Assembly (NCBI GenBank): GCA_019395295.1
Contig: CM033360.1
Coordinates: 3,378,919-3,442,918, forward strand
Source: Osmanthus fragrans
Taxonomy: Eukaryota > Streptophyta > Magnoliopsida > Lamiales > Oleaceae
DNA: 64,000 bases
Reading direction: 5' to 3'
The position numbers and the translations under genes are program-made. Below, one piece after another: positions 10,740 through 22,120 of the stretch. Each line of letters begins with the position of its first letter. The stretch's first letter is position 1. The notes beneath the pieces are model-generated. The model saw only the letters and a program-made list of their open reading frames with translations. It had not been told where the DNA came from and ran no database searches.

Positions 10740-11125
10740 AATCCAAATACCGGTAAACCATTCAATCTGGTAAGCAAATACCGTATTTCGTTGAATTCGG
10801 TAAGCAAGTTAAAGCCAAATACCGATAATTTGTAAAATTCGGTAAGTGAGTTAAAATCAATACCGGATATGGCCAATACCGGATTTGAATGCATACCGTA
10901 TATCAACTTTTACATACCGAATTTCAGCACAACTTGACATACCGAATTTTGGTAAATGTAGGCAGCATACTGGATATGGCCAATATTAGATACCATACCG
11001 TATTTCATTGTAAGGATACCGGATTTCAGCATAACTTGACATACTGAATTTCAACACATGGTGGCATACTGAATTTCAATTATTGGTGGCATACCGAATC
11101 CAGTCTCATACCGGATATGGTTAAT
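10740..11125. repeat. Degenerate short tandem repeat built on ATACCG(G/A/T)AT
   Basis: Twelve exact ATACCG and three ATACTG hexamers occur, mostly followed by AATTTC, GATTTC, GATATGG or TATTTC and spaced irregularly by about 15-45 bp. Longer shared strings include TTTCAGCA(C/T)AACTTGACATAC. It sits where the loop of a foldback unit should be. No reading frame runs through it. Confidence 0.8.
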
Positions 11126-12028
11126 ATGAAATGAAATGAAAAAGAAGGAGAAAATTGTTTTTTTTTTTTTTTTGTTTTAAAAACTTATATTTTTGTCTTT
11201 ATTTTCGGACTTATTACGGAATATTAAACGAAGTCAAAATATTATATTTTTAATATCATTTTGAAGTAATCACGGCCTATTATTTCACAACGTTGATGGT
11301 GTGCGAAACGGCCAATTGTAAGCAAATGTTACGGCGCGTCAAAATAAGATGTTTCAAACTAATATTTCGAGAATTTTAATAACAAGCCAACTTTAAAAAT
11401 TCTTAAACTATTGTACGCTGGTCAAATCAATAAATCTTCTATATCCTATTGAAGTGCACTTCATGAACTATATCATAGACATATTTAATGATCTAAATAA
11501 ATATCAAAAATAGTTAAACGAACGTCAAACGCGTGTGTTAAAAAGAGACGTATAACTTTTTTTTTGAATATATTACTTATGTTTTTGTTTTCATTTTCGG
11601 GCTCACTACGGAATATAAAACGAAATTGAAATATTATATTGTTAATATCATTTTGAAGTACTCACGACCTAATATTTCACGACGTTAATGGTGTGCAAAA
11701 CGGTCAATCGTAGCAAAAGTTAAGACACGTCAAAATATGCCATTCCGAACTAATATTTCGAAAATTTCGATAACAAGCTAATTTTAAAAAAAAATTCGAC
11801 GATTGTACACTAGCCGATTTTATAAATCTTCTATATCCTCTTGAAACTCATTTCGAGAATTATATCATAGATATATCAAAACTCTACCTCGTTTTTTTTT
11901 CTTCTGCCAATGCAACATTATTGGAAAAATGAAATTGACCTCAATTTTTTTCTATTTTTTTTTAAAACGCTGTAGTAAGAGGGTAGATATATTATAAATA
12001 TATTTATAATATATAGTTAAACAAAAAA

Positions 12029-12679
12029 TTCGAACACATACAATAGAATATCGAAATGTTATTAATCAAAAATAATAAAATACTAATTGGTAGATGTACA
12101 TGTATAACTAAGCAAAAAATTTGAACACATACAATATATTATCGTAGTGTTATTAATCAAAAATAGCAAAAACTCAATAATCATATCAAAATAAAAGATG
12201 TAAATATGGAATAAATAAAATCCCAGAATGTTACAAGAAATAGCAAAAACTCAATAATCATATCAAAATAAAATACATAATTCTGGAATAAACGAAATCT
12301 AGCCGTAAAAATAAGATAATAACTTAAATTAACGATTTAGAAGGGAAACAACGGATTTTCACCTCGAAAACGACTCGCACCCAGCGGAGCTCGATGACCA
12401 CGATGTGTGCGCTGAATAGAGGGTTTTCGAATTGGGGTCATGAGCGTGATTCTGAAAATCATAGCAAAAGTTATGGCCGAAATACTAAGAAATGATCAAA
12501 ACTGCACAAAAAGTTGACTTTGGGGACTGAAGTGCAGAAGTGCTAAAAATTTAAGGACCTATTATTGCAATTTTTAAGGAGGAAATTGATAGAAAAGTAC
12601 AATTATGAGGACTAAAAAGTTCAAGATAAAAGTTGAAGAATTTGACGAGTAATTACCTAGAGAACTTAGGTGCAATAAA
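12029..12679 (+). repeat. Forward arm of foldback unit 1 (651 bp)
   Basis: Runs from TTCGAACACATACAATAGAA to GAACTTAGGTGCAATAAA. Its reverse complement is the equally long segment 12814-13464, with scattered mismatches. Confidence 0.85.
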
Positions 12680-12813
12680 CAAAAAAAATAATAATAATAA
12701 AAAATAAATAAAAGCTCTGTGCACACGGAGCTTTTTTTTCCGTGTGCACGGAGCAAAAGCTCTGTGTGCATGGAGCAAAAAGTTCCGTGCGCACGGAGCA
12801 AAAACTATTTTCA
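12680..12813. repeat. Loop of unit 1: short palindromes of the GCTCCGTGTGCACGGAGC type
   Basis: About four copies of an 18-bp self-complementary motif (variants of GCTCCGTGTGCACGGAGC) are joined by A- or T-runs. Each copy could fold on itself, so the loop of the large hairpin is made of small hairpins. Confidence 0.8.
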
Positions 12814-13464
12814 TTTATTGCAACTAAGTTCTCGGGATAATTACTCGTCAAGTCCTTTAACTTTCATTTTGTACTTTTTAGTCCTCATAATTTGACTTTT
12901 CTTTCAATTTCATCCTTAAAAATTGCAATTCTAGGTCCTTAAACTTTTGGCACTTCTGCACTTCGGTCCCCAAAGTCATCTTTTTGTGCAGTTTTGGCCC
13001 TTTCTTAGTATTTCGGCCATAACTTTGGCTACGATTTTCAAAATCACGCTCATGACCCCAATTCGGAAAGGTCTTTTCGTCATGCACGTTGTGGCCACCA
13101 AGCTTTGTTGGGTGCGAGTCGTTTTCGAGGTGAAAATCCGTTGTTTTCCCTTCCAAAATTATGATTTAAGTTATTATCTTATTTTTACAGCTAGATTTCA
13201 TTTATTTTAAAATTACGTATTTTATTTTGATATGATTATCGAGTTTTTGCTATTTCTTGTAAAATTTCGAGATTTTGTTTATTCCATATTTACATCTTTT
13301 ATTTTGATATGATTATTGAGTTTTTGCTATTTTTGATTGATAACATTCCGATAATATATTGTATGTGTTCGAATTTTTTGCTTAACTATACATGTACATC
13401 TACCAATTAGTATTTTGCTATTTTTGATTGATAACATTTCGATAATATATTGTATGTGTTCGAA
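12814..13464 (-). repeat. Reverse arm of foldback unit 1 (651 bp)
   Basis: Runs from TTTATTGCAACTAAGTTCTC to TTGTATGTGTTCGAA and is the reverse complement of 12029-12679. The next unit starts immediately after it. Confidence 0.85.
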
Positions 13465-14011
13465 TAATCTAAATAAATATCAAAAATAGTTAAACGAACG
13501 TCGAATGCGTGTATTAAAAAGATACGTATAGCTCTTTTTTTGAATATATTACTTATGTTTTTGTTTTCATTTTCATTTTCGGGTTCACTACGAAATGAAA
13601 CGAAGTTGAAATATTACATTCTTAATATCATTTTGAAGTGCTCACGGCCTAATATTTCACGACATTAATGATGTGGGAAATGACTAATCGTAGCAAAAGT
13701 TACGGCACATCAAAGTATGTCGTTCCAAATTAATATTTTGAAAATTTCGATAACAAGCTAACTTTGAAAAAATTTCAACAATTGTACGCTAGCCGAATTC
13801 ATAAATCTTCTATATCCTCTTGAAACTCATTTTAAGAACTATATCATAGATATATCGAAATTCTACCTCGTTTTTTTTCTTCTACCAATGCAACATTCTT
13901 GGAAAAATGAAATTGACGTCAATTTTTTTCTAATTTTTTTTTTTTCAAAACGATGTAGTGAGAGAGTAGATATATTATAAATATATTTATAATATATAGC
14001 TAAAAAAAAAA

Positions 14012-14664
14012 ATCGAACACATACAATAGATTATCGAAATGTTATTAATAAAAAATAGCAAAATATTAATTGATAGATGTACATGTATAGCTAAGCAAAA
14101 AATTTGAAAACATACAATATATTATCGTAGTGTTATCAATAAAAAATAGCAAAAACTCAATAATCATATCAAAATAAAAGATGTAAATATGGAATAAACA
14201 AAATTCCGGAATGTTACAAGAAATAACAAAAACTCAATGATCATATCAAAATAAAATACATAATTCTGGAATAAACGAAATCTAGCCATAAAAATAAGAT
14301 AATAACTTAAATTAACGATTTGGAAGGGAAAACAACGGATTTTCACCTCGAAAATGACTCGCACCCAGCGGAGCTCAGTGACCATGATGTGCGCGCTAAA
14401 TAGAGGTTTCCGAATTGGGGTCATGAGCGTAATTCTGAAAATCATAGCCAAAGTTATGGCCGAAATACTAAGAAAGGATCAAAACTGCACAAAAAGATGA
14501 CTTTGGGGACTGAAGTGTAAAGTGCTAAAAGTTTAAGGATCTATTATTGCAATTTTTAAGGAGGAAATTGATAAAAAAAAAAGTTCAATTATGAGGACTA
14601 AAAGTACAAGATAAAAGTTGAAGGACTTGACGAGTAATTACCCTGAGAACTTAGGTGCAATAAA
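14012..14664 (+). repeat. Forward arm of foldback unit 2
   Basis: Second copy of the forward arm, very similar to 12029-12679. Its reverse partner is 14773-15421. Confidence 0.85.
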
Positions 14665-14772
14665 CAAAAAAAAAAATAATAATAAAAAAATAAAAGCTCC
14701 GTGTGCATGGAGCCAAAAGCTATGTGCGCACGGAACTTTTGCTCCTTGCACACGGAGCAAAAATTCATTTCA
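14665..14772. repeat. Loop of unit 2: short palindromes of the same type
   Basis: About 108 bp, shorter than the unit 1 loop, with roughly three decayed copies of the GTGTGCACGGAGC palindrome. Confidence 0.75.
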
Positions 14773-15421
14773 TTTATTGCAACTAAATTTTCGGGGTATT
14801 TACTCGTCAAGTCCTTCAACTTTTATCTTGTACTTTTTAGTCCTCATAATTTGACTTTTCTTTCAATTTCATCCTTAAAAATTGCAATCCTAGGTCCTTA
14901 AACTTTTGACACTTCTGCACTTCGATCCCAAAAGTCATCTTTTTGTGCAGTTTTGGTCATTTCTTAGTATTTCGGCCATAACTTTGGTTACGATTTTCAG
15001 AATCACGTTCATGACCTCAATTCGAAAAGGTCTTTTCGTCGCGCACTTTGTGGCCACTAAGTTTCGTTGGGTGCGAGTCGTTTTCGAGGTGAAAATCCGT
15101 TGTTTTCCCTTCCAACTCGTTGATTTAAGTTATTATCTTATTTTTACAGCTAAATTTCATTTATTCTAGAATTACGTATTTTATTTTGATATGATTATTG
15201 AGTTTTGCTATTTTTGTAACATTTTGAGATTTTGTTTATTCCATATTTACATCTTTTATTTTGATATGATTATTGAGTTTTTGCTATTTTTGATTGATAA
15301 CATTCCGATAATATATTATATGTGTTCGAATTTTTTGCTTAACTATACATGTACATCTACTAATTAGTATTTTGCTATTTTTTATTGATAACATTTCAAT
15401 AATATATTGCATGTGTTCGAA
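14773..15421 (-). repeat. Reverse arm of foldback unit 2
   Basis: Runs from TTTATTGCAACTAAATTTTC to GCATGTGTTCGAA, reverse-complementary to 14012-14664. It is followed by the start of a third unit, which is truncated near 15912. Confidence 0.85.
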
Positions 15422-15912
15422 TGATCTAAATAAATATCAAAAATAGTTAAACGGACGTCGAACGCGTGTGTTAAAAAGAGACGTATAACTCTTTTTTTGA
15501 ATATATTACTTATGTTTTATTTTCATTTTCGGGCTCTACGGAATATCAAACGAAGTTGAAATATTACATTCTTAATATCATTTTGAAGTACTCGCGGTCT
15601 AATATTTCACGACGTTAATGGTGTGCGAAACGGTCAATCGTAGTAAAAGTTACGTCGTGTCAAAGTAGACCGTTTTAAACTAATATTTCAAAAATTTCGA
15701 TAACAAGCTAACTTTAAAAAAATTTCGACGATTGTACGCTAGCCGAATCCATAAATTTTCTATATCCTTTCGAAACTCATTTCGAGAACTATATCATAGA
15801 TATATCGAAACTCTACCTCGTTTTTTTTTCTTCTCCCAATGCAACACTTTTGGAAAAATAAAATTGGCGTCAATTTTTTTTTTCAAAACGATGTAATGAG
15901 AGAGTAGATATT

Positions 15913-17114
15913 TATAAACAATATTATAGGCAAGATATTTTGAGATATATATATATATATATATACTTTTGAATGTGAGATATTTTGATATATATATTTT
16001 TAAACATCTTTGTCAAACAAACAGAAATTTTGGAAAGGGACATGGCTATAGTGGTGTGAATACTCAGTTTCAATTGAATAGTAAATTTGGCATCCTCTCT
16101 TATAAGGTAAATGAGGATAGTCGACGTACGTGCAAGACACGTGATGGAGTTTAGTTGGGTACGTATTAGTGTGGAGCGATTTTTCATCATTTTACGCAAA
16201 CTAATTTTGAGCTGTAGCGCATTAAAATTAATTAAAAAATTAGAATATATTGTTGCAAATATTTTTTGTTTTCTTTGTGTGATAAAAATTAGAATATATT
16301 ATTGCAAATGTTTTTTTTTTTTTTTTTTTTTTTTCTTTGTATGATATAGGTAAGTAAAGCAAAAAATATTTGAAACACAATATAGAGTGGTTCAAAAGAG
16401 GGCAATTATAGAAAAAAAAAAAGAGTTGGGAAGGATAAAAAAAAGATTGCTTGTGTCAGATGATTGACTGTCAATCCTGCCACACTTGTTTTATATTGGA
16501 AAAGTGTCTTATACGCAAGCTCCTTTTCACTCGCAAAAGACGTGAAACGACGTCTTTTTTTGAGAATCAAACGTGGTCGTTTTGGTTGACGATTCATATT
16601 GTTGACACGTGGCCAATTTTAGAAATAAATCACTTATAAATAAGTAAATTTAAAAAAAAAAAAAAAAAGTGAATATTCATCGATCCAAATAACTAACTTG
16701 TTTTGCGATCGCAAAGAGAATTTAACATTCTTATTGAGCGGATTTCGGTAAAACGGCTACGAGTATGGCAGATGCTGGTTAGCTTCTGCTTCCTCCTAGA
16801 AGTTGCCACTTTTCTTTTCGCTGTAATTTCAAAAAAAAAAAAAAAAAAAAAATTACTCAACCATCATGGATGGTCACATGTGAGTGTGCAGATCCCACAT
16901 GAATAAAATAATTTTTTCTCACACATTCACATATGATCACCCATAATATTCGTGCAGCAAGACTCTTTCAAAAAGCACTTATATTTAAACACACACAAAA
17001 AAAAGAAATTACTATTGAGACTGAGAATTTTTTTTTTTTTTTTTACATATTAAGATGATAATTTTTTTGTTAGTATTTTATTTGACTAAAATAATTTCTT
17101 AAAAAAAAAATAGT
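15913..17114. other. AT-rich intergenic region, no gene
   Basis: Contains an (AT)n run at about 15954-15965, long T runs at about 16311-16334, A runs at 16651-16668 and 16830-16850, and a short inverted motif AGACGTGAAACGACGTCT at about 16538-16555. I see no credible coding sequence. Confidence 0.5.
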
Positions 17115-17662
17115 CTAAGGGTGCATTTGATTGCAAGGGTGGAATTTGGATGGATAGAAAACGAATTACAAGGAATTGAATTGCCTAGAATTTGTTTTAG
17201 AGAGAATTGTAATTAATGGTGTTTGATTGATATAATTTTTCACCTAATCCGTTTGAATTTGTTTTTATGCAAATTATTACTTTTTGGGATAAATTTTTTT
17301 ACAATCTGTATTAAAATTGGTTTGGATTGCTAAAAAATTAAAAATAATAATTTTTGAAATTTTTTTGTGTTTGTTTGGCTTTATTTTTCATGCAAATTGT
17401 CAATTAAATGGATAAATTTTTTTACCATTAGCTTTAGAATATGTTTACATTGCTAAAAAGTCAAAAAATAAAAATAAAAAATGGAAAATATTTTCCCACC
17501 AAAATCATGGGAAAATAAAAGGTGGAAAATGTGTTTTAAATGGTTTTACCTAGAAAATGAAAGAAAACGAATTCCATAGAAAAGTTATGCAATCAAATAC
17601 CGAAATTAAGCATGGAAAATGAATTGATTTTCTTTTTCCCCCCTAATGAAATAGGCCCTAAG
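17115..17662. mobile_element. MITE-like element, TTTGATTGC family (copy 1)
   Basis: Left end CTAAGGGTGCATTTGATTGC and right end GGCCCTAAG form short inverted termini around about 550 bp of AT-rich non-coding DNA. Landmarks such as GAATTGAATTGCC and GTTTGATTGATATAATTTTTCACCT recur in the copies at 24805, 25901 and 44361. Confidence 0.65.
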
Positions 17663-18959
17663 TAACTTTCTCAAAAAACTTTTCTACAAGAAAGAGAAGC
17701 AAAAATAATAAATAAAAAAATCTTGTCAAATGGACCCTTATTCGATATGTTATATATATCTATATCTTCCACTCTTATCATGTCATGTTTGGTCGAATAT
17801 ATGGTTTGTTCGAAGTAGCACGTCATAGTAACAAAACTAAGCAAGATAAATAAATAATTCAGCTTATATACTACCCTCAGTTCAGGCATGTCAATTCTCA
17901 AATTTATGAGTTCCCTAATTGAATTCAGATTGGGGATCGTTCGAAAAATTTGAACCCGTTGTACACTATCAATAAGGTGGCTCAATACATGAAATAGCGG
18001 AGCTAGGGTTCGACCAATATTTTGATTTTTTATATTTATAAATCTATGTAAAAAATTAAATATTTTTTACATATACATATATACTTGTATATTTTCTCCT
18101 TTCATCATTTTTCGCTCTCTTACGTGAAAATCCTTACTCTACTAATTTCATGCACTCTCTTAGTGAAACTCGATATCTCAAGCATGCATACTACTGCCTA
18201 TGATCTCCTTTTTAGGTCTTCCCGGCCGCTTACCTTGGTAGCATATTCGGATGTTGAATGTGAAAATAATAATAATAATAATATTGATGAATTCACTTCT
18301 ATATCAGCTTATATTTTTTTCTTGGGGGGAAATACGAACGTTTGACATTCCTAAAGGCAAAGGACTATTACATGGATCATGGATCACGGATCGCTAATCA
18401 TTAGAGAATTGCGTTACTCTTCCCAAACTGCCGCGACTATTGAGTAACGACATGGATGTGTACTAGGCAGTGGGCAGTTTTGTGTAGTCCCCTATTGCAT
18501 TCAAGAATCTTAACTAAGATTTTGTGCCCAAAAAAAATTTAAAAAATGGTTTCCACTGGTTCTCTTCATGTTGCTCGTATCTACTCTCATGGATCAACTA
18601 GTATGTGCTTACCAAATCATTGGCCAAGTCCCAAGTCTCTCAATCACCTTTCTTTGATCCATTTCTTTATCTCTTTTCAATTTTCTTACCATTTCTTGAT
18701 CATTTTTTTCACACACAATTCAAACTTCATTTCAAAATCCAAACATGTAGGATTATCACGATAAAGGGGTGCCAAGCTGCCACACACTGTACTAATCAAT
18801 TGCATACATGATATGCAAGTAAACGTATACCAAAAAATATTGCAAAATTTCGTTGTTCATTCGGTATTAACCCTATCTATGTTTCTACAATGACTCAAGA
18901 ATTATTCGTCAACTGTAAAAAGATTTTTGAATTGTGAGGTACCCTCGTGAGCTAAATAT
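17663..18959. other. Intergenic region, no gene recognised
   Basis: AT-rich, with an (AAT)n microsatellite at about 18264-18283. A 20-codon stretch near 18190-18250 reads like copia RNase H (LLFRSSRPLTLVAYSD) but is too short to call. Confidence 0.4.
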
Positions 18960-18984
18960 ATGGGGAATGTTTAGGACAAATTAC

Positions 18985-19185
18985 GAAGACCATCCTAAGG
19001 TTTATGACAATTTCATAGACACTATCTCCTTTCAAATTGCACAAACCTCCCTTATTTTAAGTTTTGAATAACGCATGCATCCCCTTAAGGTTTATGACAA
19101 TTTGATATACACTCCTTTATTTTTCAAAAATTATACACACCTCCCTTGTTTCAAATTTTAAATAATGCATAACTCCATCGACCAT
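18985..19185. repeat. Two-copy imperfect tandem repeat, about 95 bp
   Basis: AAGGTTTATGACAATTT is followed by ATA(G/T)ACAC and CACACCTCCCTT-like blocks, and the whole pattern occurs twice in a row (about 18997 and 19087). Non-coding. Confidence 0.6.
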
Positions 19186-21001
19186 ACATATTAGCATGGA
19201 TAATAGTGACAATGCTTGAAATATCCTTAAGATAGTTCCAAAAAGGTAGGACAAACAAGAAGCTCAAAAGCACACAATTATTTGGGCTAAAATTCATTAG
19301 TTCATGTGCAAGTGAGCTGGAGTTGGGGGTATGAAAATGAGGGTTTCAAGTGGAGGCAGGCAGATATTTTTTCATCATCATCATCCACAATTATTTTCTG
19401 ACCCTTTAGCCAAAAGTTCATGGTATGCAAGTACTTGAACCAACATCTTGTATGCATGAGAGAGAAGAAATCAGGCCAGCAGGTAGGATATAAACTAAAA
19501 ATTAAAAAAATATACTAACTTTTCATAATCGGTATCAAATAACGTACTTGTTTAGTCTCTATACGAAAGGAACAGATTTTTTTTTTTTTTTTACAAAATT
19601 CAACATAATACAGCAAATTTGTGAACTTATCTGTCTTTGTGGTAACTGCCAATTAAACATTCCATCTGTGTAAATATTGAAGGAAATTAGAGCCAATTAT
19701 ATCCAACACCGTGCTAGCCAAATCACTACAGGAGACATTGACAAAAACTTAAAACTTCATCTTCATAAACTCGTCTTTTTCTTTTTTGGCATTGGCCTTT
19801 GGAAAGAATATGATCGAAAACTTTTAAGCTTATGCGTAGTTATGCAGTATTACCATCGACTTTAATATTTTACACATCAGATATTTTGTTTTAATAGAGG
19901 TTCGTGTTGAAGAATTTTTTTGAATAAATGCAGGTGATCCTCTTAACTATTTAAGCTTTCAGATCAAGTAGTTGACTTAACACTTCATATCTTCTTAGCA
20001 GTCGCGTCCCTTTCACTGTACTATAGAGGAAGATCACTAGTTTATGTCACATTCAAAAGAGAAGCAGAAAAAGAATTCCTAGTATTAGCAGAAAATAACT
20101 TGATGAAAACTTTTAAGAGATTGGCTTAAATATCTTGTGTGTTGTGTTACGGGCATATATTAGTCCAGTCCATATACGGCATTAAAATGCAAACAATACC
20201 TTCCTCGTGTACATGAGAAAGGACTAAAGATATATGCTATGGGACTATGAAAATGGAGGAATTCAAGCTCAAGTTTTCAATCACACGTTGATGATAGAAA
20301 GACAATATAGGGTTTATATTTCAGTTCAATGGTGGCAAGATCAATTTTGCAAGTGTTCGAATAGGAGATAACCATAAATTCCCCCACACACCGTAGTCAA
20401 ATACACTAGTATTATAGAAGTAGCAAAGAAAGGAATTTGGATGAAGAAATCCTTTGTAGAATTAGAAATGGTTCCATTCAGAAGTTAGAAAGGGGCTCAG
20501 CATGTACATGAGAGAAGCAAGGGGGTCGAACCTATTTAAAATACACAACGTGGATTCTGGTAATGCAATGTAGTTGGACTCTCATTCATTGTATTGCCAG
20601 AAACTGGGATTATGGTACAAGCCAAGGAACCAATGTCTTGCCAAGAAATCCAAACATTTGGAAAAACATTTGCATGTCACAAGTCGTTGAGAGGTTGTTA
20701 GTCGTGCTACGGAGAAATTCACAACCAACACTAGACATAGGTCATACTATTCATCAACAGAAGTCAAATAATTTTAACACAAACAACAAGTGAAGTAGTG
20801 AACATACAGACCACACTGGGATGATTGATGTATACACTCAGCTATAAACAGAAAAAGAAAATCTAATTATCCTTGTTTACTTCAATCCATTCCAAGATTA
20901 CTGAAAACACAAAGCATCAACAAGTCTCATCCACAAAAACACAATCTTCATAAGAGTTAAATACTAGACATATAAAAGCAGTGGATCTTTACTAAAAGCA
21001 T
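19186..21001. other. Intergenic region, no gene recognised
   Basis: AT-rich single-copy-looking sequence. The short reading frames here show no family resemblance. The right end should hold the 3' flank of the minus-strand gene at 21002. Confidence 0.4.
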
Positions 21002-21792
21002 TCATTCAACACCAAACCCTTTATCTTGAAGTTCAGAAATAACCTCATTTCTCATCCTCAACCATAGCTTCAAAGCCTCCTGATCAAACTTCTTGTCTTG
21101 CAATGCCTTCTGATAATTATACGAATCTTTATCCGTTTCAATGACCCCTTTTGGCCCAATGGTTGTTCCAATCATACCACCTTTAGCAATGAAATCCTTC
21201 ATGGCCTCCTCGTCGCCTGGGTAAGGGAACTTTCGGCGCTCGTACAAATGAGCCAGCTCTTTCTCTTCCTTAGGTCTGGGTTTAAGCGTCCACCAACCCA
21301 GTGGTGAAGTTTCATTCCAAAGCCATGCTAAGCCAAAAAGTGTATATGTGCATAGCAGTGCCTTTCCCACTTGCTTCCAGAAATGATGGTCGTCTTTTCC
21401 TAAACCGACTTTCTTCAGGAATTTCTCGGCATTAAATGAATTCACCATTGACATCCCTGTAAAAAAATATTGGCAGAATTACAAAATTAGTTGACTGTTT
21501 ACACATATATCTCAACTGAAGCATTTTGTCGAACATTTCAAATGCGGTATACAATAAATGATAAGAAAACTCTCGTAGCAATAAAAATATTACTGTAAAT
21601 TACACATTTATAACATTTAATAACTTGAAAATATTTTATTAAATTCTGGAAGAATAGATGTAACAGTGACATTATTAAATCGCAAAAATAAAAATACAAT
21701 GCCATATGGGAATTGGGATTAATTTTCTAGATTACAAAATTGTAGTAGGATGAATTACCTGTTTTAGCATCTTGGAATCGTCTACGAACCAT
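21002..21792 (-). CDS. Small conserved single-TM plant protein, function unknown
   Basis: Two exons: a 34-bp first exon at 21759-21792 encoding MVRRRFQDAKT plus one base, and 21002-21456. The donor (ACAG|GTAATT) and acceptor (TTACAG|GGATG) join in frame through a Gly codon, giving about 162 residues. The protein has a basic N-terminus, one hydrophobic segment (VGKALLCTYTLFGLAWLW, about residues 40-57), a hydrophilic tail with RPKEEKELAHLYERRKFPYP and GGMIGTTIGPKGVIETD, and a charged helical C-terminus. The topology resembles a small mitochondrial inner-membrane or respiratory accessory subunit, but I do not recognise the family by name. The tidy splice and conserved-looking composition argue that it is real. 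An internal ATG at 21454 would give a 150-residue form without intron support. Confidence 0.75.
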
Positions 21793-22120
21793 TGAGGAAA
21801 ATTATTGAGAAATTTTCATTTAAAGGTTAATGAACAAACGATCGTCCCCAAGTTGGTGGCAATGGCGGATTACATATCGGTTGGTTGATAAAATACACGG
21901 TTGTTCACTTAACGTTTGGCGGGGTATCACTTAAGTCACCAAGCTTTTCTTTTATCCTACTTAAGTCACTATACATTATATTTCATCTCCATTTGCACAT
22001 CGTCGTTTAGAAAATTTGTAAAGATTGCTGATGTCGCACACATACTATTGGAACATAATAAAAGAGCGATGACCTTTTAATAGGATGCGATCTATATCAT
22101 CAAATTGATAACCTAAGAAT
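21793..22120. other. Upstream region of the small membrane-protein gene
   Basis: Leader and promoter side for the minus-strand gene. From about 21880 it resembles repeat DNA (CACTTAAGTCACCAAG and CTACTTAAGTCACTATAC occur close together). Confidence 0.35.

Larger units (their letters stand above)
10330..15912. repeat. Tandem array of large palindromic (foldback) repeat units, about 1.96 kb each
   Basis: A unit beginning ATCTAAATAAATATCAAAAA recurs at about 11491, 13467 and 15424, a period of roughly 1,960-1,975 bp. Each full unit has a unique-like left part of about 540 bp (with CTACGGAATAT..., ACGACGTTAATGGTGTGC, TTCTATATCCTCTTGAAAC) followed by a huge hairpin: a forward arm, a small loop, and the reverse complement of the arm. 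Unit 1 is about 11488-13464, unit 2 is 13465-15421, and a third is cut off near 15912. Left of unit 1 lies a rearranged copy: the start at 10330-10385, arm sequence at 10413-10690, a different loop at 10710-11150, and left-part sequence at 11160-11487. There is no convincing coding sequence; the short reading frames inside are mirror copies of one another. No family known to me matches. Confidence 0.85.

Noticed and set aside
10740..11125. CRISPR-like array
   Set aside because: The ATACCG motifs are short, irregularly spaced and degenerate, without uniform spacers, and the host is a plant.
12878..15169. Several 75-95-codon reading frames in the foldback arms, similar to one another
   Set aside because: They are the same repeat read in mirrored copies on both strands. 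No start context, conserved domain or codon bias supports translation.
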